The position numbers and the translations under genes were made by a program. Shown here in pieces: positions 12,128 through 25,589 of a stretch of 64,000 nucleotides of DNA (its first letter is position 1; every line of letters begins with the position of its first letter). Source of the stretch: Favolaschia claudopus (taxonomy: Eukaryota; Basidiomycota; Agaricomycetes; Agaricales; Mycenaceae); assembly GCA_037176885.1 (NCBI GenBank), contig JAWWNJ010000006.1:2852001-2916000 (forward strand), in the 5' to 3' direction. Below the pieces are notes generated by a model. It did not search any database. It worked only from the letters and a program-made list of their open reading frames with translations, and was not told the DNA's origin.

Positions 12128-13336
12128 ATGCTCGACACATGGGATGATGATGAGGAGGACGTCTCCATGGGGCGACAAATTCTTCCCGTCGCTAATCTTC
12201 CAGCGGATTTTGAAGGAGTTCCAGAAGATGGAATGCAATATCTCTTCACCGTTCGGTAAACGGCTCTTCCATTGTATTTATTGACATCGAACTAACCAAC
12301 TAATCTTCACAGACGCGACGCGCGCCATCTACCCCACGTAACCCGAGCCCCAAACCCGTACGAAATCCCAGACAGGCTTCCTCCTCCTCCGTCGAGCGAT
12401 GATATTTTGCCTCCAGCAGCTCATCCGGAGCTACCTACTCCGGAATGGCGTACTTCCCTTGAGACGCGGTTTCGGAACTTTCGAAAGGTATTTACTTCCA
12501 CCTATTTTAATTCGATACTGAACCTGAAGACTCTGAGTAGAACTTTGACCAACCGACGATACACGTCTCCCAGCCAGCTCGTAGCGCGAACGCTCACCTT
12601 CTACCAGACCACAAAGAACGTGATTGCTGGTGGGCTTTTGTTTCGGGGCGGCCCAGGGAGGAATGGGATCCGCCGAAGAAGACGAAGAAGAAGGGGCTGA
12701 ATAAATTTGAGTTTGGTACTATGCGGGGGTTCTCGGAAGATAGAATGGAAGAAGACGCGTCGACGGCTGCTGGGCCCTCTAGCCCGCGGGAGGCTTCAAT
12801 CGACGAACCCCAGCCTACGCCGGCTGTAACAGATCTCACTACTCTACTCCCCGCTGCGCCGCCGCCAGTCTACACGCCACGGGAACCGACCCCTTCGCTT
12901 TTACGACTCATTGATCAGGTAGTTCTTTATATTCTACGCCGCTAAACGCTGCCGATTTTCTGACAATTTTGCTTCACGATTGTAGCGAATGGCGCTCCAC
13001 CTGCTAATGTACTTTACCTTCTGGACCAATCTGCACCTACAACCAGGAAAACGCTTGCATGTAACACAAACCCATGCTCGCTGGACATTCTTCCTCCTCT
13101 CGCGCGTGGAAGATCACATCTCTGCGGACGATATGCATATGTTGCGGAATGTCGCGCGCGCATATCTCGCTTTGTTGAAGAGACTGCTATCAGGTTCGCA
13201 TTCGAAAGAACGCGCGAGCGAGGAGGATATTGACCCAAGGAGCTGCTGGTTGGTTATCTCGACTATTGTTGGTGTTTGGGGACAGAGAGACCTTTGGATG
13301 GAAGCTGACGAAGTCATGAATACTCAAAAACGGTAG
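12128..13336 (+). CDS. Gemin2/SIP1 (Brr1-related) snRNP assembly factor
   Basis: SMN-interacting protein that holds Sm proteins during snRNP biogenesis. The N-terminal exon gives MLDTWDDDEEDVSMGRQILPVAN. Later exons give LPTPEWRTSLETRFRNFRK and a conserved W-rich block (DCWWAFVSGRPREEWDPP). After a disordered insert comes the diagnostic C-terminal core: RMALHLLMYFTFW, HARWTFFLLSRVEDHISAD, LRNVARAYLALLKR and WGQRDLWMEADEV. Introns are inferred at about 12258-12312, 12487-12541, 12617-12625 and 12919-12986. An in-frame extension upstream of 12128 lacks support. The family call rests on the C-terminal core, which is strong. Confidence 0.88.
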
Positions 13337-13639
13337 CAAAATGTATTGTAAAGGTTGAATTTCTGTTGGCTGCATCTTCCAGCCCGGTCGTTTGTTGAAT
13401 TTCTGGTATCCGGGGGGATGAAATCTATGAACTTCAAAATTTTTAGTTCCAGTGAGGCGTATTGTAACGATTTAGTTTCGTTCTACTAGCTAGTTGGCGA
13501 GCAGCAGGCGAGCAGTCTAGAGTTTGAACAGAAGAAAGTTGTCGGCCGATTTTGTGCCGATCTGCAGCGAACACAAAATTGACAAAAGCCACACTTGTTC
13601 CCGTCCCTCATCTCGTTCCCCCACGCTCCTTTGCACAAA
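13337..13639. promoter_or_regulatory. Upstream region of the Kre9-type gene
   Basis: 303 bp. The last 60 bp are C/T-rich (for example cctcatctcgttcccccacgctcc), as often seen before highly expressed fungal genes. No gene seen. Confidence 0.3.
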
Positions 13640-14352
13640 ATGTTCTCCCCTCTCGTCGTCCTCGCCGCCTTCGCCGCCTCCGTCTCCGCCATTACCATCA
13701 TCTCCCCCAATCCCAGCCAAGGTTGGACGAACGACGGAGCCCAGTCCATTACCTGGCAGGCAGTCGACTCCGATCCCAAGAACTTCACTATCCTCTTGTT
13801 GGTGGGTCACAACAGTTGTTCTCTATCGTTCGGTGCATGACCCAAATTCCCAGAACGACGCCACCAACGTCGCCCCTGTTCCCCAGCAACTCGCTGCCCT
13901 TGTGGTGACCTCCCTGAACAAGGTCAATTTTGCGAATATCTTTCTTGATAGTCGTGTTTAAACCTCATATAGATCGACGTCAACCCTCCCGCAACTGGAT
14001 GGCCCGCTCCCGGAACCAAGTACCGCATCAAATTCGTGGCCGATGCTGAGCACCTCAACTCGCAGCTCTGCCAATCTGACGAATTCGCTATCCGCGCCCC
14101 GGCACTCTCTTCCGGCTCTTCAACCCTCCCCTCCACGTACGTCCACCTCTCAATCCAAGAACTCCAGCTAACCCTATCCACAGCCCCGTCTTAGCTCCGA
14201 CCTCTCCCGGTGCTTCTCAGCCCACCGATGGAACGCCCTCCGACAGCGGTGCCCCGACTCCCACCAACTCTGGTGCCCTTCCCGGCATGAGCGTGCAAAC
14301 CGGTCTCGTCGCTGCATTGGTGGTGTTGGGCGCGTTCTTGGCTCAATTTTGA
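13640..14352 (+). CDS. Secreted GPI-anchored Ser/Thr-rich protein, Kre9/Knh1 family
   Basis: Cell-wall or plasma-membrane protein of about 180 residues. The signal peptide is MFSPLVVLAAFAASVSA. It is followed by ITIISPNPSQGWTNDGAQSITWQAVDSD, the start of the Kre9/Knh1-type N-terminal domain (PF10342). Exon 2 begins near 13853 (NDATNVAPVPQQLAALV), and exon 3 near 13973 contains PATGWPAPGTKYRIKFV and LCQSDEFAI. A Ser/Thr/Pro stalk follows, then a C-terminal hydrophobic segment (TGLVAALVVLGAFLAQF) after a small-residue stretch, consistent with a GPI signal. In this family the domain is linked to beta-1,6-glucan or wall assembly, but a specific role is not proven. Confidence 0.8.
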
Positions 14353-14598
14353 TACCATACCTCTTTTTTTTTTTTGTCGGGCTTGTTGAACGCTTTCTAC
14401 TGGTAATATCCTAGTATCCTTGTTCCTGGACTACTTCGAGTACTATAAATGTACCGTCCTTCCGCGCAAACTCGAACCGCAGAAGAGGGAGAGAAGGAAT
14501 AGAGCAATTTTCGAAATTCACATGATCGCGTTTTGAATTGAGTTCGCTCGGTAAGCGCATCTCGCACTTACCTTTCGTTCGCCTCACTGTCCGCCTCG

Positions 14599-15760
<1,162 letters not shown>

Positions 15761-15821
15761 AATTCAAAGATACAACGAGGTACAACAACAGTGTAAGTAT
15801 GCATGTAATATTATCGCAGAC

Positions 15822-17176
15822 CTAGACCAGATTGAACAACGACAATGCATTACCACCGCGTACACCGTCCTTGTCTGACGAACTCCAACCATACACAGCA
15901 TCTATGGCTCGCAGATTTTCTACCACACTAGGCCATTTGTCAGTCCCCTTCAGCGGCGGGAAGAACGGATGGTCCGTTCCAAACAGCATCCTCCCGCTGC
16001 CCAACCCGCGTTCGAATGTCGCGGTTGCGGGTACGGAGGTATTGTTCTCGTAGTGCTTCGCGCGCGAGACCACGTCGCTGACGAATCCTAGCTCTTCGGG
16101 GCCGTAAGCTACGGCGTCAAAGTATAACTTCCCGAGGTAATATCGGGCGTCGTGTTTTAGGCGCGACGCGACGACGGGGTCGTGCTCGATGCATGATGCC
16201 AGCCGAGACGAAAGCTGAGGGAGCACGCCGCCTGAATGCGCCAGCAAGAGACGCAGGGCGGGGAAGCGGTCAAATACGCCAGCGAGGATGAGACGTGTCG
16301 TTGCCTACATCCGTGTTGTCAACAAACATGAAGATAAGTAGACCAGGATGGATTCAACCCACAATAGTCGTTTCAAACGGGAATCCAAGAGCCAAAGGCA
16401 GAACATGCCCATTATCTTTCTGCCCCCACTGTCCTTCGATCGAGTAGTGGGGATGCAGAAACACAACAAGACCCGTCCGCTCCAGCGCAGCCCACACAGG
16501 ATCCAGCGCCTCGTCGTCCAATCCTTTCCCAACCCCACGCGTTCCCATGATAATTCCTTTCAAATACGAAAGTTTAGATATCTGTTCGATTGCCTCCAAC
16601 AGAGCAGTAGTTGATATCCCAGGAACAAGAGGCAGCATGCCGAAGCCATAGAGACGGTTCAGAGATGGAGTTAGAGACGGAGAGTCAGCGCAGTATTGCT
16701 CTAGGTCTTCGTTCAGTTGTGCTGCCATAGGTTCCGCCTCTGAGGCGGGAAGAAAATCAAGCCATGGATTTGCTGAGCTACTCCAGACATCAGAAGTGCA
16801 TTGTAGCGACGCGCGTGGGGGTTCAACCTGACCACCGACAAGTCAATCCCGTGTCGGTCCATGAATTTCAGTTTTTCGTCTCTATCCCAATATTGAGGAC
16901 CGACGGGACGTCCGGTATCATGGTCCAGAATGATCAGTCTGCATCGTTTCAACACAGAGAAGAAGGCCTCAGGAAAGAATGATTTACTTGTCGTCCGGTT
17001 TGCCATCGCGCGTTGCGGTGAGAATACGAGGAACAGTGGTTCGGGATCGCAGTAGAGCAGCATAGCTTGCAAAACGCGTCAAATCGCGAGACGATACCAG
17101 AACTTAGACCGGTGCCGTACCGCGGTAGGTATACATGAGTGTGAATATCGACTAGCCGCGACCCCAGTGAGGCCAT
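15822..17176 (-). CDS. Amidohydrolase-2 family decarboxylase, ACMSD-like
   Basis: Metal-dependent TIM-barrel enzyme of the type that includes 2-amino-3-carboxymuconate-6-semialdehyde decarboxylase. The start MASLGSRLVDIHTHVYLP contains the HxH metal motif. After two short introns come GRPVGPQYWDRDEKLKFMDRHGIDLSVV and LANPWLDF. Other metal and active-site positions are FLHPHYS, LLLAHSGGVLPQ and GTDHPFF. Introns are inferred at about 17070-17125, 16925-16990, 16758-16815 and 16300-16365. About 400 residues. ACMSD would divert the intermediate that otherwise cyclises to quinolinate, the substrate of the adjacent QPRT. Related decarboxylases of this superfamily share the motifs, so the substrate is inferred partly from context. 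Confidence 0.78.
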
Positions 17177-17366
17177 GAACGCAACCTGAGAAATTGTCAG
17201 CACCGCCACCAACACAACGCCAGTCGCTCGAAAAGGAAGGAGGCGATACTGCATGGCATGGCAAGAACTTGGATAGCAATGGTAATAAATACATATGACG
17301 CGTGAGTACGGTAGGTATGCAGATAAAAGTACACATGCTTCGAAGATTTGTTTGTTCGCTTGCTTA

Positions 17367-20300
17367 TTAGTCTCTCAAGAAATTCAACCAGTTCGTGTGG
17401 GGAATATCTCCTCCAGATCCGCCCCCGCTTCCTCCTATTCCAGAAGTGCTGGGCCCTCCTCCTCCATCCGGGTCACTGTCATCGCGGCGTCTGCTGGGTC
17501 CGGCCCCCGGGTGCGGGTGATGATGATGACGTTGAGGCCTTTGCCTCGATTTTCCTTTCACAGCATTGCGACACACTGGACAAGTGTTCGCGCCTTTCAA
17601 CCACTGCTCTAGGCATTCCTTGTGCAGCCAGTGTCGGCAGTCTCCCAGTTTCATGACCCGATCCGTGGGCTTGTACTGAAAACAACTCATGAGCAAATCG
17701 GATTTCGACAGAGAAAGGAGGGCACTTACATCGTCCAAACAGATAGGACAACGTTGATCGCTGTCTGTAGTAGCCCAGTCTTTGTACGTGGCGGTCTCTA
17801 AGCTGCTGAGGACATTGTCGGGAGTTGCTTTGGGTCTCGCATCCCCGATCCACCCGCCGAGTGACAGAAGGGTTTCATACGAAGAGTCGAAATCCTCGTC
17901 CCGCTGCACCAGAGAAGAAGAACGTGAGTTCAAGAACGAAAAAAGGCATGAACAGAAAAACAGACCATATAATCTCCAAGCGCTCCGCGACGCAGTCGCG
18001 TAAACATGGAATTCAAAGCCGGTTCACCACGGAAATCACCACGGAGAGCACGATGCCTCAGCTGCGGGGGTTCTGCCTCGCCCATACCGCTCATGAATCC
18101 CCGAGAGCCCACACGCCGTCGTCTAAACCCTTGCACCTCCGCACGAATAACATCATCGCGTGTCCTTCGAGGAGGCAGGGAAGCCCACGGAGAGCTCGAC
18201 GACGAAGAAGAAGGCTCCGCGTCATCAGCTTCAGCTCGCGCATGATATTGAGAAATCAACCGTTGCGCACGAGACGCCGCATATTCAAAACTTGAATCGG
18301 CGGGGTTGCTGTCACTGGCTGGGCGATATGGAGTATGGTGAACGTCATCTGCAAGTCGGGAACCAACCAGTCGTGCCTGGCGAGCCAACACGTTGTGCAT
18401 ATCCGTCGCACTGTAGCGTCGTGCATGCAGAGGCGTCTCAGTGATCACAAGCGGGTCTACATTCGAGGTCGAGGATGTGGGTGTAGGTCGGGAGGGAAAG
18501 AACCGACGTGGGTCTTCATCCGGGCTTTGCGGTTGCGAACTCCGTCCGGGACCAGCATAGCTGAACAGCCGTCGCTCTGCCTCCACAAAGCGTGAGCTCG
18601 AGGACGATTCACCCCGAAGTGAGCCACTGTGGTAGCTCAGCGGCCGCGGATGCGGATGAGGGGGAAGGATTCGACTCTGGAAAACCCGTGAGCAAACAGA
18701 GGGAGCCTACGAAGCGAACAGAACTCACTCTCTCAGTCTGGCCACTAGAACTGTCCTGTGACGGGCCAGCTGTCGAACTGCCCTCCAAAGTATGCGAAAA
18801 GCCGAGAGGGGGGATCGACGGTGTTTCCGGCAATCGTCGAGCAGCACCAGCCGCCCTGCGAAGCCCTTCATCACGCCTCTGCATGGTAAGACGGAAAGGG
18901 CCAGTGTACCGAGAAGGAGGCGTAGGCGGTCGTATCGCATGCACAGGCATCTCCGACGGATTGAAAGTCGTGAACGAACTCGCAGACCGCAACATATCCT
19001 CGCCTCTCTCAAATTCCCCACCAAGATCAGGAGGGGGCAAAGACGGCACGCTCGAAACTCGGGGTGTATCTGGAACCCTCGTAACAGTAACGGGAGAATG
19101 ACGAGGCGGCACAGGCGATCGCGCAAAAAGACTCGAATACGGAGTCTCGCTATTTTCTCCCCACATCGGCAAAGGGGGCGATGGCAAGGGGGGCGATGGC
19201 AAGGCTTCACCCCTGGGGATATCAGAGTCGAGGACACGGCTCAACGCACTGAGATACTGGTGAGTGGTAGACGCATGAGAGTCCCGAGAAGTCGACGGAG
19301 CCTCCCAAGAAACATGGCGTCGATCAACTGATGATGTGGCAGAGGATGAAGGAACAGTGTCACCGCTGCCGGTCGAAGGTTGCCTCAAACGCACAATGGG
19401 ACGACGCGGTAAGAAGAAGGGTCGCCGAGAATTCAGAGCAGACGAGGACGCAGTGTGTGCTTCCTCGTGTTCTGGCTCGAAAGCGGTATGAGACAGCAGA
19501 GGATCACTCGGTGTTCGGAAAGGCAGCGATGGCCGACTCGCCTCGCTCTGCCTCTGACTTCGTAATCGCCACGGAACATTCGACGATGATGCAGGTGGCT
19601 GCAATCCTGCAAACCCAGGAAGGCGACGGCGTACATCGTCATCTGAATCCGTCATGATATTCCTCTCAACAGGCACGACCGCGGGGGGACTCGGCGGCTC
19701 CAAGAAATCGTAGTCCGATTCCAAATCCGACAACGTATCGACATCCATACTCGAAAAGCGGCTGAGACGCTCCAACTCAGATCGCGCCCGACTCCTCCGT
19801 ATCGCTGCAGCGCTCTCTGAAACGAGTGACGTCGAGGAACCTATCCTCGGGCCATGGAATCGCTGACGCAACCGATACAAGGAGGGCTGGGCCGTGGCAG
19901 AGCTCAACGAGGATAAGGACGGGCTGGGGATGGACTGGGCACGCGCATGTGTTGCCGTGCGGGCGGGTTGCGCCGCGGACTGGGGTGAGAGCGTAAGACG
20001 GGGTGGCCAACGGATTCCCACAACAGGGGGTGGGCCAGAAGCGTCTGCAAGGACAGCTTGAGCTACTGGGACAAATAGAGGATGAATGTTCGAATCACCA
20101 TTCCCGCGTCGAAAATTCGACGAGTCGCTGTCATCATACACACCAATCCTGGATGAACTACCGACAGCCGGGGTCACGCTTCGAGGAGTCGGATCGTCTG
20201 TAAAGAATATAAGCGGGAAAAACGAAAACGAAACAAGACAAACACCCACCAGAGAGAAGATGATCGTAAAGATCAGCAGTGATACTATGACGGTCACTGC

Positions 20301-22509
20301 GCTCAATCCCACCCAACCAGTCAGTGACGCCGTCCCTCGAACTACTGCCTACGCGACGAACCCGGGGACGAGCAGTCCATGCATCCTCTTCAGTGGGTCG
20401 GAAAGGTCGCCTAGCGGACGAAGGCATAGAAAAGGTGGTCGCAAAGGAATTAGCCGAGTCCTGCGGTGGACGCAATGCACCCCGATTACTGCTCGGGGCC
20501 GATGGCGCCTCTCGAGGATCGACCAGGCCAGAATCAAGATACCTTGCAGCAAGAGAGGTAGAAGCGCGCTCCTCCTCACGCTGCTGATCCATCAAATATC
20601 TCTCCGTCATCCGCAATTCCCTATCTATAACTCTCCTCCTTGAAATCGCGGACGCCAACTGATCTTCCTCGAGCTCCCGCCTCATCCGTATAAGCGAGGA
20701 CTCCCTCGGTCGCCGTCGAGCACTCGGAAACGACTCAACCCCAGCGTTGATATCCCATATACTATCCAGCCGCCAAGGATTCTCTTGCTCCCTCTCAGCC
20801 GCCTCCTCCTCTTCTCTCGCGCGCTCGAGCTCCCTCTCAGTTTCACGCTCACGGTCCCGCCGTTCTCGCTCCCTCTCCCGATTAACCCGCGCTCGATCAA
20901 CCGCACTCTCCCACGCTCGGGCATTAGGCATCTGCAACGGAAAGTACGCATCGTCAAGATCCACATCCGACGCCCGACGGGCATCGAGGCTAGATGTCGT
21001 TGTGGTAGCTGCGACGCTCAAAGGCGCCGCAAGCGACGGTGGGCGCGGAAAAACACGCAAAGGAGGCGTGGCGGCACGTGTGCGGTGAACAATGCTCCGT
21101 AGACCCGCGATTGTACTGTCTGGGGATGCGGTGGTATTATTAGCACCAGCATGAGACGGCCGTCGCCAGGAGGAGGATGAGCTATGACTGGGGCGAGGTT
21201 GTGCGGCGCTGGCCGAGGTCGAAATACCCGGAGAGATTGGCGAAAGCGCGGGACTGTCCCAGTCCAGTGCTGCAGGCGCCGACCACTCTAAGATCGGACT
21301 CTGCGAGAAAGGCCGTGCTGGATGCGGGGAGGCAGACCGGATCGCGCTCCCACTGCCGCTCGCACGCGGCGCCGCTGTTGCGAGAAGAACAGTTACCTCC
21401 TCAAAATAGTTGTCAAAAGACGGCCCATCAACCACACGTTCGTGTGTGGGAGAGATAGGTGCTTCAAAGTGCAGCATTCCTTCACCGATGCCATCAAGTG
21501 CCGAGTCGAGATGTTCGCGGAACTGTGCTTGAGATTCCGCAACAAGGGGCGATGTAGGACCAGGTGACAGAGAAGTTGTTGGGAGGTTGAGGTCAAGGCG
21601 TGGAGGTGTGCTGGCGCTTATGTTGGCGTTAACAGTAGTCTGCTCCGCGATGTAGCGAGTATTATTTGTACTATTTCCAGATTCGCCTGCTTCGTCCTCA
21701 GGATCGAGTGCCAAGTCCACGAGGGGAAGTGGTGGCAAAGTCGGTGGTGCGTGAGAGGCGGGATGTGCACTCAGAGAAGTCGGAAGAGGGATGACGGGAG
21801 GAGAAGAAGAGCGCAGGACGCTGATATGCCTCTCAAATGCATTAAAGCGATCCACCGAGCGCCGAACATGGTCTGCGGAGGATGTGGGTTCTTCTTCGGC
21901 TTCCTCATCACGCAAAAAGCCGATGTCGATATCGGGCATTTCGACGTCGTCGCTCTCGAGAAGCTCGGGGGTAGGAATTCTCGGCGGCGGCTCGGAGGTG
22001 GCACGTCCACCTAGCTGCAATTCCGAGGCAGCCATCCCTAAACCCAAGGCCACACTGCTTCCCAAGGTTCTCCCAAGACCAAGATCTAAAAGAAGGTGGC
22101 GGCGAGGGGCCTGCGAGGAACTGGAATGTGAAAATGAATCTGAGGGTGACACGGAGTCGAAAGAACTGGAGGAAGAAGAGGATGAAGGCTCGCTGGAACG
22201 GCTTTCTGGGTGATTTGAGATATTAGAGCTACGAGCTCTCTTTCTCCTGGTTTCGTTGGCGTCTGGGCTCCTTGTGATGGGGCTGGAGGAAGAGGCGGTG
22301 CTACTCGTGCCATCGATGGGTTCATTGGTCTGCAAGAGGGTAGAAGGGGGGCTTTCAAGGTAACCAAACTGCTCGTCAAAGGAGCGTTTAAATGAGGTAG
22401 TATTCGGAGGCAAAGAAAGGTGAAGTTGAGGCGGTTGTCCCGAGGATGACATCGGGACGCTAGTGGGCGTAGAGAGCAAAGAGGATTTGTGACGAAACGC
22501 GTGACCCAT
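17367..22509 (-). CDS. Very large disordered RING-H2 finger protein (probable E3 ubiquitin ligase)
   Basis: The RING is at the extreme C-terminus: CPICLDD, then across an intron YKPTDRVMKLGDCRHWLHKECLEQWL and NTCPVCR, a Cys3-His2-Cys3 pattern. It is followed by a His/Gly/Ser-rich tail ending TNWLNFLRD. The preceding roughly 1,500 residues are low-complexity (Ser, Pro, Arg), with a charged coiled-coil stretch of Arg/Glu around 20750-20900 and short repeats such as LPSPPLPSPPLP. The segments join through introns near 20190-20212, 18600-18680, 17905-17960 and 17690-17730. The N-terminus MGHAFRHKSSLL starts at ATG 22509. The RING itself is secure; a single gene over the full span is likely but two fused gene models cannot be excluded. 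Confidence 0.75.
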
Positions 22510-23445
22510 TGTCAAAACCTGTCACTCTGATAAGATTAGATTGCCGACGCCTTGTCTCATGCTTGGACCTCACTTCCTTGTCCTTGACGCGACTTTTTTG
22601 CTTTGTTGACTCGTGAAAATTTTTGGCGACAATCCATTGGCTTTTTTCGCCTTCTGGTATCTTTTTCGACGCGAAAAACCAAATCAAACGCGTCCAGAAC
22701 CTTGCGCACTTCTTCAGTCGTGAGGAAGGCAACGCACAGTTCGTCCTGACTGTAGGTGCATTGAAAACTATGTGCCGGATGCAGCCTCATTGCGACGGCG
22801 TGCAGCACTATGAAACCAAAACGAGCCTCTTCACACAAAGAAACTTGAACATCAACCGTTTCAGGCTGTATTCAACCCAAAATTTATGCTGGTTATGTGA
22901 GCATTCTTCGCCCACGATACGATAGCTGACCACCGAGATATCCAGTTGCTTTTCTCGATAATAGTTCCTATACGAGGCGGTGAAACATTCAGCGAGTATC
23001 ATCGGACAGTCTTCGCTGTTCATCAAGCATTTTAAGCTACATCTATTCCAGCTGCCTGCATACCCGCGCATTCGACTCAACAGCGTCGTATGGACCATCC
23101 GAGCGGTGTTTCTCCCATTTCTACCTTATCTCTGCGTTGTATCAGACAATTTAGATCGCAACGCAAAGCCTGGGTTCTGTTAACGACCTCGGAACAACAT
23201 CGATGCACACCACCTCCATCCGCTGCATTAATGGGATCCTATCATCATGACGGCCAAAGAACGTTGCGCGAAAACGGTGGGCGGCGTTGCGAAAGCAGCG
23301 AGGCCGCCGTGACGAACGGTGACCAGTGACCGTTGGGTGGAGGGTGGATAAGATAAGATTGGCGGGATCAGTTGGAATGAAACTGGCATCAAATGATCAA
23401 TAACGGTTAACTTACCTCCTGCTTCCTACCTTCACCACGGGCTAG
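22510..23445. other. Divergent intergenic region with a leader open frame
   Basis: 936 bp between divergent genes. On the minus strand an open frame (22838-22557) ends 48 bp before the RING-protein start and encodes a plausible charged sequence (LTTEEVRKVLDAFDLVFRVEKD). It could be an upstream ORF or chance. No other gene seen. Position 23340-23440 is A/G-rich upstream of the Ser-rich membrane protein. Confidence 0.3.
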
Positions 23446-24900
23446 ATGAGCCCATCGACCCTCTCATTTCGCTCTTTTTTCTGGGTTGTCCTCGTCTTGT
23501 CCGGTGTCGCTCATGCTCAGGCCTTGAGACGCGCCCCTGCCCTATATTTCCGTCAAGATGGCGACAACTCCCAGTCTGCCTCACGCTCTTCCACTGGTAG
23601 CCCGTCGTCTTCAGGCGGATTCTCCAGCTCTTCTGTGATCTCGACTTCCTCCAAGCCGAGTTCATCCAGTGCTCCCCCGAGCAGCTCATTCGTTCCCCCT
23701 TCCTCTTCCTCGAAGTCTACCTCGACAACTACATCTTCATCATCTTCCACGACAACCTCTTCATCATCCTTCTCTTCCTCTTCCGCTATCCCCTCCTCGT
23801 CGTGAGTTATCATACTATTTTTCTCCCGTTATCCTTATGGTTCTGGCAGGTCTGCCCCCGAGTCTTCCAGCAGACCTTTGTCCAGCTCCACGACCCCGAG
23901 AGGAGCGATCGCGAATCCGACCCAGACCAACAATTTCCTCCCCACCAACAGCAACCCAGATCCCACCGACACGGGCGACGAACCTGAGCCGTCTGATGTC
24001 ACTAACAGCAATGTCAATGCTGCTTCGTCTGGGTATGTCTCCGCCAATTGCTGCTGCACATATGCTGATAACTTACACTATCACGCAGCTTTTGGGGAAA
24101 CAAGGGAAAAGGTGTGTATCTGACCTCCATGTTCCGCCGCCAACAGGATTCATCTCTCTTCAGTTGGCGCGACATTCACTATCGTCGCCCTCGTCATTGT
24201 CGGAATCCTGGCAAGTCTCGTCATAGTCATGCGTCGCCGCAACGCGGCACATAACAGCGCGCGGGATACATTCTTCGACACCAAAACTCCCGCGGACAGA
24301 GTCGAGCGACAGCCATCCCCTGAACCCAGCATGACCTCTCTCAGAGATGAACCGATGGACGCGCATTCCACCCCCATGCCGAACTACGGGCTAGCAGACC
24401 AATACCTCGTCGACACGAACGACTATGTTATGGGTTATCCCCCAGGTGCGGCGTACGCTCCTGCAGAGCACCAACAGCAGCAGCAGTATTACGCCGACAA
24501 CACCGCCGCTGCCTACCAACATCAGGAGCAGCAGCAGTACTACTCCGACGCCCAACAGCAGCAGCAATATTACGCCGACCCCCAACAGCAGCACCAACAA
24601 TACTTTGTCGACCAACCCAGCTCCGACGCCAACGGCGGAGCCTACTACGCCGACAGCAACGCCTACGAGAACTACAACCATCACTACAGCACCGGTAGCG
24701 GTGGCGGCAGTGGAAGTGGGAGTCCCAACGCCTACGGCGTCACATCGGCCAACCAGCGGCCGTCTCTCTCACCCCACCCCTACTCACACCCATCCCACGC
24801 ATCCGGTGTCCCTCCCAGCGCCTTCTCTAATGCGATAGGCCGCGACTCGTACCAACCGTCTATCGATTCGTTCTATGGTGCCGCTGGCACGGCGCGTTAG
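23446..24900 (+). CDS. Ser-rich single-pass membrane protein with Gln/Tyr repeat tail (sensor-like)
   Basis: Signal peptide MSPSTLSFRSFFWVVLVLSGVAHA, then a Ser/Thr-rich, presumably O-mannosylated ectodomain of about 150 residues. Short introns at about 23804-23850, 24033-24090 and 24112-24165 link to the membrane helix FTIVALVIVGILASLVIV, followed by the stop-transfer MRRRN. The cytosolic tail contains about five units of Gln-rich sequence followed by YY[AS]D or YFVD, then a Gly/Ser linker and a Pro/Ser-rich end. The architecture resembles fungal wall-stress sensors (Mid2/Wsc type), but no WSC Cys domain is present. Ligand and partner are unknown. Confidence 0.8.
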
Positions 24901-25589
24901 AAATTGAATCATTATGGACGTCGCGGCATTTACGGTGGATGTCATTGCTGTTCTAAACTGTACTGTACAGTGTTCGACGTTGTTTTTACTTCATTTTATT
25001 CGCTATCTCGCTTTCTTCCTCCAAATCCTCCTTCGTGATCCTGCATTCTGATTCTCCACACCCACCTTCCTACGTCGTTCATGGGCGTACAGTGGCACGC
25101 TTGTCCGTCCGCGGCACCAGATATCCATATGATCGTCGACGTGATTCGTGAAAGCGAAGGCGTCACACGAGACTCGGTCTCGGTTGCCAAGTACGACAAC
25201 CGGGGTGGAGTCGATGTGCAGATCCGCCTATATTTGGACCGTACCATTCAAGATCTATTGTTAAAATCTGTTTCTGCTGCGGGCTTTATTGTTATTGTTG
25301 TATTGTATGGGATGGGTATACCTGCACGGACTGGGCATTGCAACTTACACTTACAGGACGCGCGTACGCGAGTACTCTGCAATTCATCGCTTTATCGCAT
25401 CTCACTTATCTTTATTCCATTTCACTGTCATTTGCATTCCTTGGTTAGGTAGGTATGTAGATCCCTACGCACAAAATCCACTGAAACTGTTGCGCACACA
25501 GCGGCCCTCAAACCCCAATAGTCGCGGGTGGTGCTTCCCGCGTCGCCACTACAGCCTCTTCAATTAAAAGTTCATATTTAGAGAAGAAA
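24901..25589. other. Convergent intergenic region
   Basis: 689 bp holding the 3' ends of two convergent genes. An open frame on the plus strand from 25081 is not recognised and looks non-coding. The alternative last exon of the F-box gene may extend into it to 25508. Confidence 0.35.

Noticed and set aside
18792..19331. 179-residue Arg-rich open frame on the plus strand
   Set aside because: Reverse-strand shadow of the Ser/Pro-rich RING protein; no motif.
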